This document shows, in pieces, positions 36,137 through 44,788 of a stretch of 64,000 bases of DNA. The notes below the pieces were generated by a model, which saw only the letters and a list, made by a program, of their open reading frames with translations, did no database searches and was not told where the DNA came from. Positions within the stretch are counted from its first letter, which is position 1; every line of letters begins with the position of its first letter. Source of the DNA: Cellulomonas sp. KRMCY2 (GTDB lineage: Bacteria; Actinomycetota; Actinomycetes; Actinomycetales; Cellulomonadaceae); contig NZ_JAGF01000001.1 in assembly GCF_000526515.1 (NCBI RefSeq), forward strand, positions 1,426,001-1,490,000, read 5' to 3'. Position numbers and translations under genes: made by a program.

Positions 36137-36634
36137 ATGGCGCTTCGCACGTCCGACCCGCAGCAGGCGATCCTCTTCTGGGCTCTCTGCTGCGTGCACT
36201 CCACGACCCGCGCTCGCGAGTTCCCGACCGGTGCCGACGGTCGCCTGCGCGCCGAGGTCGAGGCCGCCCACGCCCTGATGGATCTGCGGAACCTGCTCCG
36301 GGCCGCCGAGTGGGGGATCGAGCGTCTCCCGCTGCAGCATCCGGAGATCGGCCACCTCGAGGAGTTCACCCGCCGGTTCGACGGAGCGCAGAACGCGTGG
36401 GACGCGCTGGAGCACTTCGGCGAGTACGAGTCGCGACGAGGTCGGCGCTACGCCGAGGACCCGGGTCCCCGCCTCGAGTTCTTCGTCACCCATGAGCCAC
36501 CGGAGCGGGTGGTCGCGCACCTCGGGCCGCACGCGTTCGACCTCGCGGAGCTCACGAATGCCTGCTTCCAGGTCGCCGCGCGGATGACCGCGGCGGTGGA
36601 CCGGGACCTGGCCGCCTCGACGCGACGGGGCTGA
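36137..36634 (+). CDS. Hypothetical protein, 165 aa
   Basis: Not recognised. A soluble, mildly acidic, helix-rich protein with many Trp/Phe/His (ILFWALCCVHSTTRAREF, LRAAEWGIERLPLQHPEIGHLEEF). There is no signal peptide or membrane helix. It begins 49 bp after dnaB on the same strand, but its ribosome site is poor. Codon use looks like real coding sequence; an overlapping opposite frame looks less protein-like. Confidence 0.6.
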   Translation: MALRTSDPQQAILFWALCCVHSTTRAREFPTGADGRLRAEVEAAHALMDLRNLLRAAEWGIERLPLQHPEIGHLEEFTRRFDGAQNAWDALEHFGEYESRRGRRYAEDPGPRLEFFVTHEPPERVVAHLGPHAFDLAELTNACFQVAARMTAAVDRDLAASTRRG

Positions 36635-36680
36635 TGATCGATCCCAGCGCGACCGGTCCCGACGCGACCGGTCCCGACGC

Positions 36681-37517
36681 TCAGAGCGTGACGGTCCCGC
36701 TGATGCAGGTCACGGCGTCGCCGCCGACCCAGATGTCGTCGCCGACCTGCTCGACGTGCACGCGACCGGCTCTGCCCAGCGCGGCACCCTGGGCCACGGT
36801 GTAGCGGGTCGGGAGCACCCCGGCGGGGATCAGCCACCTGGCCAGACCGGCGTTGAGGCTCCCGGTGACCGGGTCCTCCGGGATCCCCATGCCGGGCACG
36901 AACCCGCGCACCTCCACGTCGGCATCGTGCCCGTCGCCCCAGGCCCCGAGGACGCCGACGTCGAGGTCGCCCATGGCGACGAAGTCGGGACGCAGGTCGA
37001 GCACCGTGCGGGCGTCCGGCAGCACGACGCCGATCCAGGCCGGACCGTTGTCGATCCACTCGCACCGCACGATCGCGTCGTCGGGCACGCGCAGGCTGCG
37101 CACCACCTGGTCACGGACCTCGGGCTCGACCGGACCGGAGCGGCGCAGCGGAGGTGCGGCGAACGCCAGACGCCCGGCGTCCCGTCGCAGCGGGACCAGC
37201 CCGATCCCGCACTCCTGGACGGGTCCGGCATCGCTGCGCGGCTCGCCGCCGTGCTCGAGCCAGGCGTGCGCGCTGCCGAGGGTCGGGTGTCCGGCGAACG
37301 GCAGCTCGCCGCCCGGCGTGAAGATCCGCAGGCGGTAGTCGGCGGCCGGGTCGGTCGCGGGGAGCACGAACGTCGTCTCGGACAGGTTGGTCCAGCGGGC
37401 GAACGCGGCCATCGCCTCGTCCGTGATCCCGTCGGCGTCCAGGACGACGGCGACCGGGTTGCCCCGGTAGGGCGTGGCCGAGAACACGTCGACCTGGGCG
37501 AACGGGCGGCTCCTCAT
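36681..37517 (-). CDS. PhzF-family isomerase/epimerase-like protein
   Basis: A 278-aa protein with the two-lobed PhzF fold: DVFSATPYRGNPVAVVLDADG at the start, the catalytic Glu in NLSETTFVLP, FTPGGELPFAGHPTLG, and DPVTGSLNAGLA in the second lobe. Family members isomerise chorismate-derived or similar acids; most, like this one, have unknown substrates. ATG 37517 gives the family length. A 15-bp direct repeat (GCGACCGGTCCCGAC) lies just past its stop. Confidence 0.9.
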   Translation of the reverse strand: MRSRPFAQVDVFSATPYRGNPVAVVLDADGITDEAMAAFARWTNLSETTFVLPATDPAADYRLRIFTPGGELPFAGHPTLGSAHAWLEHGGEPRSDAGPVQECGIGLVPLRRDAGRLAFAAPPLRRSGPVEPEVRDQVVRSLRVPDDAIVRCEWIDNGPAWIGVVLPDARTVLDLRPDFVAMGDLDVGVLGAWGDGHDADVEVRGFVPGMGIPEDPVTGSLNAGLARWLIPAGVLPTRYTVAQGAALGRAGRVHVEQVGDDIWVGGDAVTCISGTVTL

Positions 37518-37646
37518 CGGGCCACCGTACGCATCGAGAGCCGCTGCGCGAACCAGTGCCACGGCCATGACGGACGGGTCGTCCGCAAGGGTCACCCGAC
37601 CGGGTGACGCGACGGCGGGGCCGTTCCCCGCCGCCGAGGCGTACCG

Positions 37647-37652
37647 TATGGT
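37647..37652 (+). promoter_or_regulatory. -10 element TATGGT for a leaderless mRNA
   Basis: TATGGT ends six bases before GTG 37659, which has no ribosome site. Confidence 0.5.
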
Positions 37653-37658
37653 CGATTT

Positions 37659-37949
37659 GTGACTCAGGAGCAGCAGCACGCCGTGGCACGCGTGCTGCTC
37701 GACGCCCTCACGGCACTCGACCCGCAGGACCATGCCGCGTCGGTCCGGGCCGTCCCGCTGGCCCTGGCGCAGCTCGAGAGCCTCGTCGGCGGGACGGACG
37801 ACGAGGTCAACCAGGTGGCCTTCGGGGCGATGACCCTTGCCCATGCCTGCATCGCGCTCGTTGCGTCCGTGAAGGGTGTCGACCGGCTCGACGTGATCGC
37901 CGCCCTCCGTCCGCTGTTCTCGGAGGAGGTCGGCAGGCACGCCGCCTGA
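37659..37949 (+). CDS. Hypothetical protein, 96 aa
   Basis: Not recognised. A small, all-helical-looking soluble protein (EQQHAVARVLLDALTALD, LALAQLESLV, FGAMTLAHACIALVASV) with a single Cys. It starts with GTG just after a -10 element, so it is probably leaderless. Its promoter lies back-to-back with the PhzF gene. Confidence 0.6.
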   Translation: MTQEQQHAVARVLLDALTALDPQDHAASVRAVPLALAQLESLVGGTDDEVNQVAFGAMTLAHACIALVASVKGVDRLDVIAALRPLFSEEVGRHAA

Positions 37950-38007
37950 GCCGCTGTCCGACCTGGCGAGCGCCGCCGGAACCACGGCGACGACGATCTG
38001 GCGGACG

Positions 38008-38322
38008 TCACCGACCTGGGGCGCGGATGTCGCCTGCCGATCCCGACTCGTCCGCCGCGGCTGACTCGTCCGCCGCGGCTGACTCGGCTGCCCGGTCTGC
38101 GGTGGCCGCCACGGAGAAGACGACGGTCACCAGCAGGACGAGGCCGACGAGCGAGACGATGTCCCCGATCCAGGTCTGCGCGACGAGCCAGCCGCCACCC
38201 GGGCGGCCCGGCGCCTCGAGGGCCGCGTGCCAGAAGCCGTCCTGCAGCGCCCGGCCCACGACCAGCAGGAGCAGGCCCCAGGTGACGTCGCGGCCGGACG
38301 GTACGTACCTCCGTCGTGCCAT
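38008..38322 (-). CDS. Small membrane protein, 104 aa
   Basis: Two predicted membrane helices (DVTWGLLLLVVGRALQDGFW and DIVSLVGLVLLVTVVFSVAA) and a cytoplasmic or external tail with the repeat AADESAAADES. A GAGGAGGAG ribosome site is strong. Function unknown. It lies after the terminator of the 737-aa protein gene. Confidence 0.65.
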   Translation of the reverse strand: MARRRYVPSGRDVTWGLLLLVVGRALQDGFWHAALEAPGRPGGGWLVAQTWIGDIVSLVGLVLLVTVVFSVAATADRAAESAAADESAAADESGSAGDIRAPGR

Positions 38323-38350
38323 GGGTCTCCTCCTCGATGTCGATCAGGCC

Positions 38351-38387
38351 GCAGGTCCCCGCAGCCGGGCCGGCTGCGGGGACCTGC
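38351..38387 (-). terminator. Terminator of the 737-aa protein gene
   Basis: Perfect 17-bp arms, GCAGGTCCCCGCAGCCG, with a three-base loop, just after the stop at 38401. Confidence 0.85.
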
Positions 38388-38400
38388 GACGACGGACGGA

Positions 38401-40614
38401 CTACTCGATGCAGAACCCGATGTCGACGGGAACGCTGCGGCCCGTCCAGGCGGAGTTCACGACCGCCCGGTCGGACGACGACAGCCGCAGGACGTAGCCG
38501 CACGGCTGCAGGCCACTGGTGTCCAGCGTCCAGGTCGATCCGACCGGTGCCTCCGAGGTGTTCGGGAGCACCGACGTCGTCAGCGACCCGACCGGGAGCG
38601 GGAACGGCAGGAGCGAGAAGCTCCACGAGTCGAACCACGCGTCCCGCGCGTCGTACGTGCCGTGGATCGTCATGCCCTGCGTGAACTTCCCGCAGCCCTG
38701 CTGGGCGAGCTGGCCCGGGTCGAAGGCCAGGTGCGCGGCGTTGGCCGGGTCCACCGAGGCCGCGTTGAGCGTGTTGTCCAGCTGGAAGCGCTGGGTGTCC
38801 ACCACGCCGGAGCCCGACACCTCGAGGCTGGTCTCCCACAGGTCGTCGCCGATGGAGTCGATGTAGCCGAGGGTGCCGAGGGTGTTGGTCGTCCAGACCG
38901 GCCACGTCAGCCAGCCTCCGGCGCCCGGGGTGATCCAGGACCCGATGGCGTTGTTGTCGACGACGAAGAACGGGGTCATCACCGGGTTGTCGGACCCGCT
39001 GCTGGTGACGTCGCGGACGAGGAGCCGGTACGAGGTGCCGGCGAGTGCCGGGTCCGTCGGCCCGTGCACGGTGACCCGGCCGGCGAACGGGCAACCCCGC
39101 GCGTCGAGCACCGAGCCGTTGTAGGCGATGTGTGCCACCGGTGTCGTCACGCCGGTGCTCGGGTCGATCTCGCCGGTGGCGACACCGCCGACGATCGTCA
39201 GCCGCGCGACGCCGTCGTACGGCCGTCCGGGCAGGACGTGGACGTGGGTGTCGAGGCGGTTGCCCCAGTGCGGGACGGCGTCCGGGTCCGTCGTCGACGG
39301 CGGGGTGTTCCAGGACAGCACGGCGCGGACGCGGTGCAGCCCGGGCTCCTCGCACAGGCGTCGGTAGGCCGTCAGGTCGAGCGGCAGGATCGCCGCGTAC
39401 GACAGGCCCGTCGCCGGCATCGTGATGTAGTCGTGCGCGGCGACCTTCACCGTGCCGAGGTACGTCGACCGGCAGTCGTCGTCGAAGTCGGCCCAGAAGG
39501 CGACGTACTCCGTCGAGCCCGCGCTGCACGGCGGACCGGAGAAGCCGGTCGGACGCTTGACCCGGAAGGTGGCGACGAGCTGGGCGGCTGCGTCGTCCAG
39601 GCCGAGGCACTCGAGCTCCTCGTACGACGTGTCGCCCTTGCCGTCGTCCAGGATGCCGAGGATGGCCCCCCAGTCGATGTCGAGCTTCGTGTAGGCGAGC
39701 GAGACGTTGGCCAGGGCGATCGGCTTGACGGCGCCGGACATCGCCATCGTGGCCTCGGCCGCGGCGAACCGGTGCGGCGGGACGGGTTCCAGGGCGAGCT
39801 TGGCGACCTTCCGGTCGACGGCGTGCTCGGCGAGGACCTTGAGCTTGTCCGGCTGGTAGATGCGCGCGAGCTTCTCGACCGAGAACGGCACCAGGACCGG
39901 CCCCTCCTTGGGCGGCAGCGGCTGCGGGTTGAGCGCCACCGGGCCGATCGGGTCCGGCTCGGGGATCGGGATCGGCAGCGCCTCGGACTCGATGAGCTTC
40001 TCGAGCACAGCCAGGTCGAGCTGCACGGCCGGCGCGAGCAGGGCGGCGATGTCGGTCGGGTAGAAGCGCCGACGCGGCCGGATCTGGACCGTGTCCTCCT
40101 GCACCTCACCCCAGACCGGGAGGTAGCCGGGATCGCCGGCGGTCGGTTCCTGCTCCCAGGACAGGATCGCGCGCACCCGCGGGAGGACCGGGGTCGCGCA
40201 GAAGCGGCGCAGCGGGCTCAGGACGACGCCCGCGACGTGCACGTACGGGTGGTCGGGCGCGCCCTCGCAGTCCTTGCCGAGCGGGACGTCGAACACCCGG
40301 GCGGCCGCGGCACCGGCGTCGACCCAGCCGGCGCCGAAGTCGACGAAGAATCGGACCCACTCGACCGAGCCCTTGGTACAGGGACCACCGCTGTACCCGG
40401 TGGCCCGTTTGATGACGATCGTCGCCTCGAGCCGGTCCCGTTCCGGGCTGTAGGACACGCAGCCGATCTCCTCGTAGCCCGTGTCGGACTTCTTGGGCTC
40501 GAGGACCGGCAGGAGGGCGGCGAGGGCGTCGTCGTTGAGCGTCCCGAAGTGGTTCGGGTTGGCGGCGATGAGCTTGCGGAACGATCTCCGTGACGGCTCG
40601 ATCTCTCTGGGCAT
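38401..40614 (-). CDS. Unknown 737-aa protein with internally duplicated domain
   Basis: Not assigned to a named family. Residues about 43-183 and 327-466 are homologous: D-T-x-Y-E-E, then (K)R-x-T-G-(Y/F)-S-G-x-P-C-x-x-G-S-x-E-(W/Y)-V, R-R-(F/L)-C, and R-V-R-A-(I/V)-L-S-W ending V-W/H-W-G. A C-terminal beta-rich domain (about 470-737) has seven or so Trp and two late Cys. There is no signal peptide or membrane helix; the N-terminus reads SRRSFRKLIAANPNHFGTL. AAGGAGATGAC precedes the ATG. Single-gene unit with its own strong terminator. The paired modules look like binding domains (inference). Confidence 0.85.
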   Translation of the reverse strand: MPREIEPSRRSFRKLIAANPNHFGTLNDDALAALLPVLEPKKSDTGYEEIGCVSYSPERDRLEATIVIKRATGYSGGPCTKGSVEWVRFFVDFGAGWVDAGAAAARVFDVPLGKDCEGAPDHPYVHVAGVVLSPLRRFCATPVLPRVRAILSWEQEPTAGDPGYLPVWGEVQEDTVQIRPRRRFYPTDIAALLAPAVQLDLAVLEKLIESEALPIPIPEPDPIGPVALNPQPLPPKEGPVLVPFSVEKLARIYQPDKLKVLAEHAVDRKVAKLALEPVPPHRFAAAEATMAMSGAVKPIALANVSLAYTKLDIDWGAILGILDDGKGDTSYEELECLGLDDAAAQLVATFRVKRPTGFSGPPCSAGSTEYVAFWADFDDDCRSTYLGTVKVAAHDYITMPATGLSYAAILPLDLTAYRRLCEEPGLHRVRAVLSWNTPPSTTDPDAVPHWGNRLDTHVHVLPGRPYDGVARLTIVGGVATGEIDPSTGVTTPVAHIAYNGSVLDARGCPFAGRVTVHGPTDPALAGTSYRLLVRDVTSSGSDNPVMTPFFVVDNNAIGSWITPGAGGWLTWPVWTTNTLGTLGYIDSIGDDLWETSLEVSGSGVVDTQRFQLDNTLNAASVDPANAAHLAFDPGQLAQQGCGKFTQGMTIHGTYDARDAWFDSWSFSLLPFPLPVGSLTTSVLPNTSEAPVGSTWTLDTSGLQPCGYVLRLSSSDRAVVNSAWTGRSVPVDIGFCIE

Positions 40615-40827
40615 GTCATCTCCTTGACGTCAGGCCGGACGCGGGTTGCCTCCGGCTCTGCTGTCACACCCCCTGCGGGTGCGACACCGCGGGCGCCTCG
40701 CCCTGCTCCGTGCGGAGCCGGGACGTCCGTCGCCCATGTCCGGAAGGAGCCTGCTCGGGGTCCTTTGTGACGGTTGGTGCCGGGTGCGTGGTCACGGCGT
40801 GGCTGTCCCGGCTGGGACCATGGTGGG

Positions 40828-41961
40828 ATGACCGACTTCTCGTTCGACGACCTCCGCCGGTACCCCGACATCGAGGCAGCCAACCTGTTCGCCTCCGATG
40901 CGAGCGATCGGCTGATCCTCGACGAGGCTGCCGAGGCGCTCGCGGCGGCACCGGTCGGCACGGTGTCGGTCATCGGCGACCGCTACGGCGCGCTGACCCT
41001 CGGCGCTGCGGCCCTGCACGACGCGACAGCGATCCGGACCCACCAGGACGCTCTCACCGGGGAGCGTGCCCTCGCCGCGAACGCCGAGCGGCTCGGGCTC
41101 TCGTCGGTCTACACGTCGCACCCGCTGGACGTCGCTGTCGTCGCCGGCGCGCGGGTCGTCCTGCTGCAGCTGCCGAGGTCGCTCGACGAGCTCGACGAGA
41201 TCGCGGCTGTCGTCGCTGCGCACGCCGACCCGGAGGTACGGGTCTTCGCCGGCGGTCGCGTCAAGCACATGAGCCGCGCGATGAACGACGTGCTCGGACG
41301 GTACCTCGGTGTCGTCGAGGCGCGACTGGCCCGGCAGAAGTCGCGGGTCGTGGTGGCGTCCGCCCCGCGCCCGGCCGACGGTCGCCCGGCCCCGCGGTGG
41401 CCCGCCGAGGAGCGGCACGCCGACCTGGACCTGACCCTCTGCGCGCACGGTGGGGCGTTCGCCGGCACCCAGGTCGACATCGGCACCCGGTTCCTGCTCG
41501 AGAGCGCGGGCCGGATGGTGCCGGACGCGACATCGGCCCTCGATCTCGGCTGCGGCACCGCCGTCCTGGCCGTCGCCCTGGCCCGCGCGCGGCCGGGCCT
41601 GCAGGTGACGGCGACCGACGAGTCGGCGGCCGCGGTGGCCTCCGCCCGGGCCACGGCGCAGGCCAACGGGGTCGCCGACCGCGTGACGGTCGTACGTGAC
41701 GACGCCGCGTCGAGCCTCCCGGACGGAGCAGTCGACCTGGTCGTGCTCAACCCGCCGTTCCACGTCGGGGCCACGGTGCACTCGGGTGTGGCGCTGCGGC
41801 TCTTCGCCGATGCCGCTCGCGTGCTCCGCCCGGGCGGTGAGCTGTGGACCGTCTGGAACTCGCACCTGGTCTACCGGCCGACCCTCGAGCGGATCGTCGG
41901 TCCGACCCGTCAGGCGGCCCGCAACGCCAAGTTCACCGTGACGGTCTCGACGAAGGCCTGA
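40828..41961 (+). CDS. rRNA (guanine-N2) methyltransferase, RlmG/RsmC type
   Basis: A 377-aa protein with two related halves, the N-terminal one degenerate. The C-terminal half has the SAM motif ALDLGCGTAVLAVAL and the catalytic NPPFH used for N2-guanine methylation. Homologues RlmG (23S G1835) and RsmC (16S G1207) share this layout, and the target cannot be told from this sequence. ATG 40828 was chosen for family fit. The 213-bp gap before it holds an imperfect hairpin (TGTCACACCC...GGGTGCGACA). Confidence 0.87.
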   Translation: MTDFSFDDLRRYPDIEAANLFASDASDRLILDEAAEALAAAPVGTVSVIGDRYGALTLGAAALHDATAIRTHQDALTGERALAANAERLGLSSVYTSHPLDVAVVAGARVVLLQLPRSLDELDEIAAVVAAHADPEVRVFAGGRVKHMSRAMNDVLGRYLGVVEARLARQKSRVVVASAPRPADGRPAPRWPAEERHADLDLTLCAHGGAFAGTQVDIGTRFLLESAGRMVPDATSALDLGCGTAVLAVALARARPGLQVTATDESAAAVASARATAQANGVADRVTVVRDDAASSLPDGAVDLVVLNPPFHVGATVHSGVALRLFADAARVLRPGGELWTVWNSHLVYRPTLERIVGPTRQAARNAKFTVTVSTKA

Positions 41962-42081
41962 CCTCGGTCAGGATGCCCCGAGCCGGTACGTGCCAGAGTG
42001 GCGGCAGGGACCGGGCGAGCCCACCGCTGCGTGGCGGCGGGACCGGCGCGGACCCGCGGACCTGCGGACCAAGGAGTGACG

Positions 42082-42864
42082 ATGGCGACGACCGAACGTC
42101 TCGAGATCCCCGCCGAGCGGCTCGCCGGCCTGCGGCGCTACAACCTCCTCGCGGGGGTGGCGCATGCCCTGCAGGCCGCGGCCGTCATCGTGCTCGCCAC
42201 GGACTTCAGCCTGCCGGTGACCGCGTCCTACATCCAAGGCCCGCCGGGGACGCCGGACTACGAGCAGGTCGTGCTCTTCGACACCTCGCTCGCCTGGGGG
42301 GTCGCGCTCTTCTTCGTGATCAGCGCCGTGGCGCACGTCTGGATCGCGTCACCGGCCGGGTTCGCCCGGTACGGGCGGGACCTCGCCGAGCAGCGGAACA
42401 TCGCCCGCTGGGTCGAGTACGCGATCTCCTCGTCGGTGATGATCGTGCTGATCGCCCAGATCAACTCGGTCACCGACGTGCTCACCCTGATGGCCTTGTT
42501 CGCGGTCAACGCGTCGATGATCCTGTTCGGCTGGCTCCAGGAGAAGTACGAGGTGCCGGGCCGCGGCGGCTGGCTGCCGTTCGTCTTCGGCTGCTTCGCC
42601 GGGGCGGTGCCGTGGATCGCCTTCGCGCTCCTGCTGGCCCGGCCGGGCGCCACCGGCGACGCGACGGTGCCGGGCTTCGTCTACGGGATCGTCGTCTCGC
42701 TCTTCCTCTTCTTCAACGTCTTCGCGCTCAACCAGTGGCTGCAGTACAAGCAGGTCGGACGCTGGCGCGACTACCTGTTCGGCGAGCGCACCTACATCAC
42801 CCTGAGCCTGGTCGCGAAGTCGCTGCTGGCCTGGCAGGTCTTCGCCGGGACGCTCGCCGGCTGA
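42082..42864 (+). CDS. Heliorhodopsin
   Basis: A 260-aa seven-helix retinal protein. The retinal-binding lysine is K246 in [13 protein letters not shown] (helix 7) and the probable counter-ion is E112 in [13 protein letters not shown] (helix 3). These correspond to K241 and E107 of HeR 48C12. Heliorhodopsins have an inverted orientation (N-terminus inside) and do not pump ions; proposed roles are light sensing or enzyme regulation. No retinal synthesis genes are nearby. AAGGAG precedes the ATG. It follows the methyltransferase on the same strand. Confidence 0.95.
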   Translation: MATTERLEIPAERLAGLRRYNLLAGVAHALQAAAVIVLATDFSLPVTASYIQGPPGTPDYEQVVLFDTSLAWGVALFFVISAVAHVWIASPAGFARYGRDLAEQRNIARWVEYAISSSVMIVLIAQINSVTDVLTLMALFAVNASMILFGWLQEKYEVPGRGGWLPFVFGCFAGAVPWIAFALLLARPGATGDATVPGFVYGIVVSLFLFFNVFALNQWLQYKQVGRWRDYLFGERTYITLSLVAKSLLAWQVFAGTLAG

Positions 42865-42873
42865 CCGCGCCGG

Positions 42874-42891
42874 CCGGGCCCTGAGGGCCGG
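42874..42891 (+). terminator. Possible terminator after the heliorhodopsin gene
   Basis: CCGGGCCC-TGA-GGGCCGG, one bulge, ten bases after the stop. Confidence 0.4.
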
Positions 42892-42902
42892 GCCGCCGGC
42901 CG

Positions 42903-42932
42903 TCTGCCGTCAGCAGATCTGCCGTCAGCAGA
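42903..42932. promoter_or_regulatory. Two adjacent palindromic units upstream of the clpP pair
   Basis: TCTGCCGTCAGCAGA occurs twice without a gap. Each unit is an inverted repeat, TCTGC-N5-GCAGA. They lie 70-100 bp before the first clpP, a likely operator pair. Confidence 0.7.
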
Positions 42933-42958
42933 CCGGGCCGCCCGACGGCGTCGTGGGG

Positions 42959-42979
42959 TGTGACGGTGGTCAGGTCACA
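42959..42979. promoter_or_regulatory. Inverted repeat TGTGAC-N9-GTCACA before clpP
   Basis: Six-base perfect arms, 22 bp before the start codon. Spacing differs from the CRP/GlxR site (TGTGA-N6-TCACA), so a different regulator is likely. Confidence 0.5.
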
Positions 42980-43001
42980 TCGTCCCGCGAGAGGCCCGAC
43001 C

Positions 43002-43628
43002 ATGAGTGCACCACCGATCACCGCCCGCGCCGCGGCCGCCGTCGCGCCGTTCGACGACCAGCTCGCGTCGCGTCTGCTGCACCAGCGGATCATCGTGCTG
43101 GGCGACCCGGTCGACGACGCCGTCGCCAACCGGATCTGCGCCGAGCTCCTGCTGCTCTCGGCGGAGGACCCGAGGCGCGACATCGCCCTGTACATCAACT
43201 CCCCCGGCGGCTCGATCAGTGCGGCCCTGGCCGTCTACGACACGATGCGCCTGATCCCCAACGCCGTGTCGACGCTGGCCATGGGGCTGGCCGCGAGCGC
43301 CGCACAGTTCCTGCTCTCCGCGGGGACGCCGGGGCGACGGTTCATCCTCGAGCACGCCCGGGTCCTCATGCACCAGCCGTCGGGCGGCCTCGGCGGGACG
43401 GCCGTCGACATCGCGATCCAGGCGCAGAACCTTGCGCACGTCAAGCTGACGATGCAGAGCCTGATCGCCGCGCACACCGGTCAGACGGTCGAGACCATCG
43501 AGCGCGACAGCGACCGGGACCGGTGGTTCACGGCGCGCGAGGCGCTCGAGTACGGGTTCGTGGACCGCGTCGTGACCGATCTGGGCGACGTCCGGCCCGA
43601 CGGCGCACCGCAGAAGGCGGGTCTGTGA
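43002..43628 (+). CDS. clpP: ATP-dependent Clp protease proteolytic subunit (first of accessory pair)
   Basis: A 208-aa ClpP with an intact triad: S99 in [12 protein letters not shown]124 in [10 protein letters not shown]169 in [10 protein letters not shown]. It would form a heptameric ring with the next subunit and degrade proteins delivered by ClpC or ClpX. It is not beside tig or clpX, as the essential clpP1P2 would be, so this is an additional pair, like Streptomyces clpP3-clpP4. ATG 43002 follows GAGAGG. It overlaps the next gene by one base. Confidence 0.92.
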   Translation: MSAPPITARAAAAVAPFDDQLASRLLHQRIIVLGDPVDDAVANRICAELLLLSAEDPRRDIALYINSPGGSISAALAVYDTMRLIPNAVSTLAMGLAASAAQFLLSAGTPGRRFILEHARVLMHQPSGGLGGTAVDIAIQAQNLAHVKLTMQSLIAAHTGQTVETIERDSDRDRWFTAREALEYGFVDRVVTDLGDVRPDGAPQKAGL

Positions 43629-44269
43629 TGGCCGGCCAGTACACGATCCCGATGGTCATCGAGCAGCGCCCGACCGGGGAACGCATCTCGGACGTGTTCA
43701 GCCGCCTGCTCTCGGACCGGATCATCTTCCTCGGCACCGAGATCGACGACGGGGTCGCGAACGTCGTGATCGCTCAGCTGCTGCACCTGCAGTCGGTGAG
43801 CCCGGACACTGACATCAGCCTCTACATCAACTCGCCGGGCGGCTCGTTGACCGCGCTGATGGCGATCTACGACACGATGCAGTTCGTCCGGCCCGAGGTC
43901 TCGACCTTCGCCGTCGGGCAGGCGGCGTCGGCCGCCGCCGTGTTGCTCGCGGCCGGCGCGCCGGGCAAGAGGTTCGCCCTCGAGCACGCGCGCGTCCTGC
44001 TGCACCAGCCGTCGGGTGGCGCCGAGGGAACGACCGCCGACCTGGAGATCCAGGCGCGCGAGGTCCTGCGGATGCGGGCCGAGGTCGAGCAGGTGCTCTC
44101 CCGGCACACCGGGCACGCGGTCGAGAAGCTGCGTGCGGACACCGACCGCGACCGGATCTTCGACGCGCGGCAGGCGGTGGCCTACGGACTGGTCGACGCC
44201 GTCGTCGCCACGCTCAAGCCGGGGGTGGCCGGGCAACCGGCAGTGTCCCGGCCGTCGCCGCACCTGTGA
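43628..44269 (+). CDS. clpP: ATP-dependent Clp protease proteolytic subunit (second of accessory pair)
   Basis: A 213-aa ClpP with S101 in [12 protein letters not shown]126 in VLLHQPSGG and D171 in [10 protein letters not shown]. The N-terminus [22 protein letters not shown] resembles actinobacterial ClpP2-like subunits. It overlaps clpP upstream by one base. The following gap (44270-44386) shows no hairpin, so the 111-aa gene may be co-transcribed. Confidence 0.92.
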   Translation: MAGQYTIPMVIEQRPTGERISDVFSRLLSDRIIFLGTEIDDGVANVVIAQLLHLQSVSPDTDISLYINSPGGSLTALMAIYDTMQFVRPEVSTFAVGQAASAAAVLLAAGAPGKRFALEHARVLLHQPSGGAEGTTADLEIQAREVLRMRAEVEQVLSRHTGHAVEKLRADTDRDRIFDARQAVAYGLVDAVVATLKPGVAGQPAVSRPSPHL

Positions 44270-44386
44270 GCTGCCTGTCAATCGTTGCGTTGCGCTCCGA
44301 GCACGGCGCCCCGAGCCGATGGGCACGGTGTGGGTCGGTCATCCGGGCCACGGCGCAGTGACCTCAGCCGGATCGGAAGGACCACC

Positions 44387-44722
44387 ATGAGCATCAGCGA
44401 GATCAGCGGCACGACCAGCCCCTACGCGTCCGCACAGCTAAGGCTCAGTGCCGGATCTGCCGGGTCCGCCGCCTCCGCGGGCCCGATGGTCGCGCGGGCG
44501 AGCGTGAGCAGCGAGTCGGAGAGCGTGCCCGCCTACATCGTCGCGGCGGCCGCGGCGCTCGGGCTGTCCACCGACGAGGTCGTGGCGGCCCTGGCCTCCG
44601 GGATGACCCTTGCGGACCTGGCCGCCCGGCAGGACGTGTCCGGCGGCGGTCAGGTCACGTCTGCGACGCCCGACGGGGCGGTGCCCACCGAGGAAGGTCG
44701 GGTCGTCGACGTCACGGTGTGA
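44387..44722 (+). CDS. Small unknown protein, 111 aa
   Basis: Not recognised. The first 45 residues are Ser/Ala/Gly-rich and look disordered. Residues about 50-90 form a compact helical motif, AAALGLSTDEVVAALASGMT then LADLAARQDVS, which resembles short helix-rich repeats seen in other actinobacterial proteins. GGAAGG precedes the ATG. It lies after the clpP pair and ends tail-to-tail with clgR, so it may be a Clp substrate or adaptor (speculative). Confidence 0.65.
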   Translation: MSISEISGTTSPYASAQLRLSAGSAGSAASAGPMVARASVSSESESVPAYIVAAAAALGLSTDEVVAALASGMTLADLAARQDVSGGGQVTSATPDGAVPTEEGRVVDVTV

Positions 44723-44788
44723 CGACCCTGAGGACGGTGTGACGATCTGAGGCGGGCCGACGCCACGTCTCAGGCGGCGAGCAGGGTC

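Noticed and set aside
35963-36532. Minus-strand gene opposite the 165-aa protein
   Set aside because: It overlaps the end of dnaB, and its product is less protein-like than the plus-strand frame.
37518-37985. N-terminal extension of the PhzF gene to 37985
   Set aside because: It is antisense of the 96-aa gene and its promoter; PhzF family proteins start at MRSRPFAQVDVF.
42959-42979. CRP/GlxR site before clpP
   Set aside because: Spacing between TGTGA and TCACA is 11 instead of 6.
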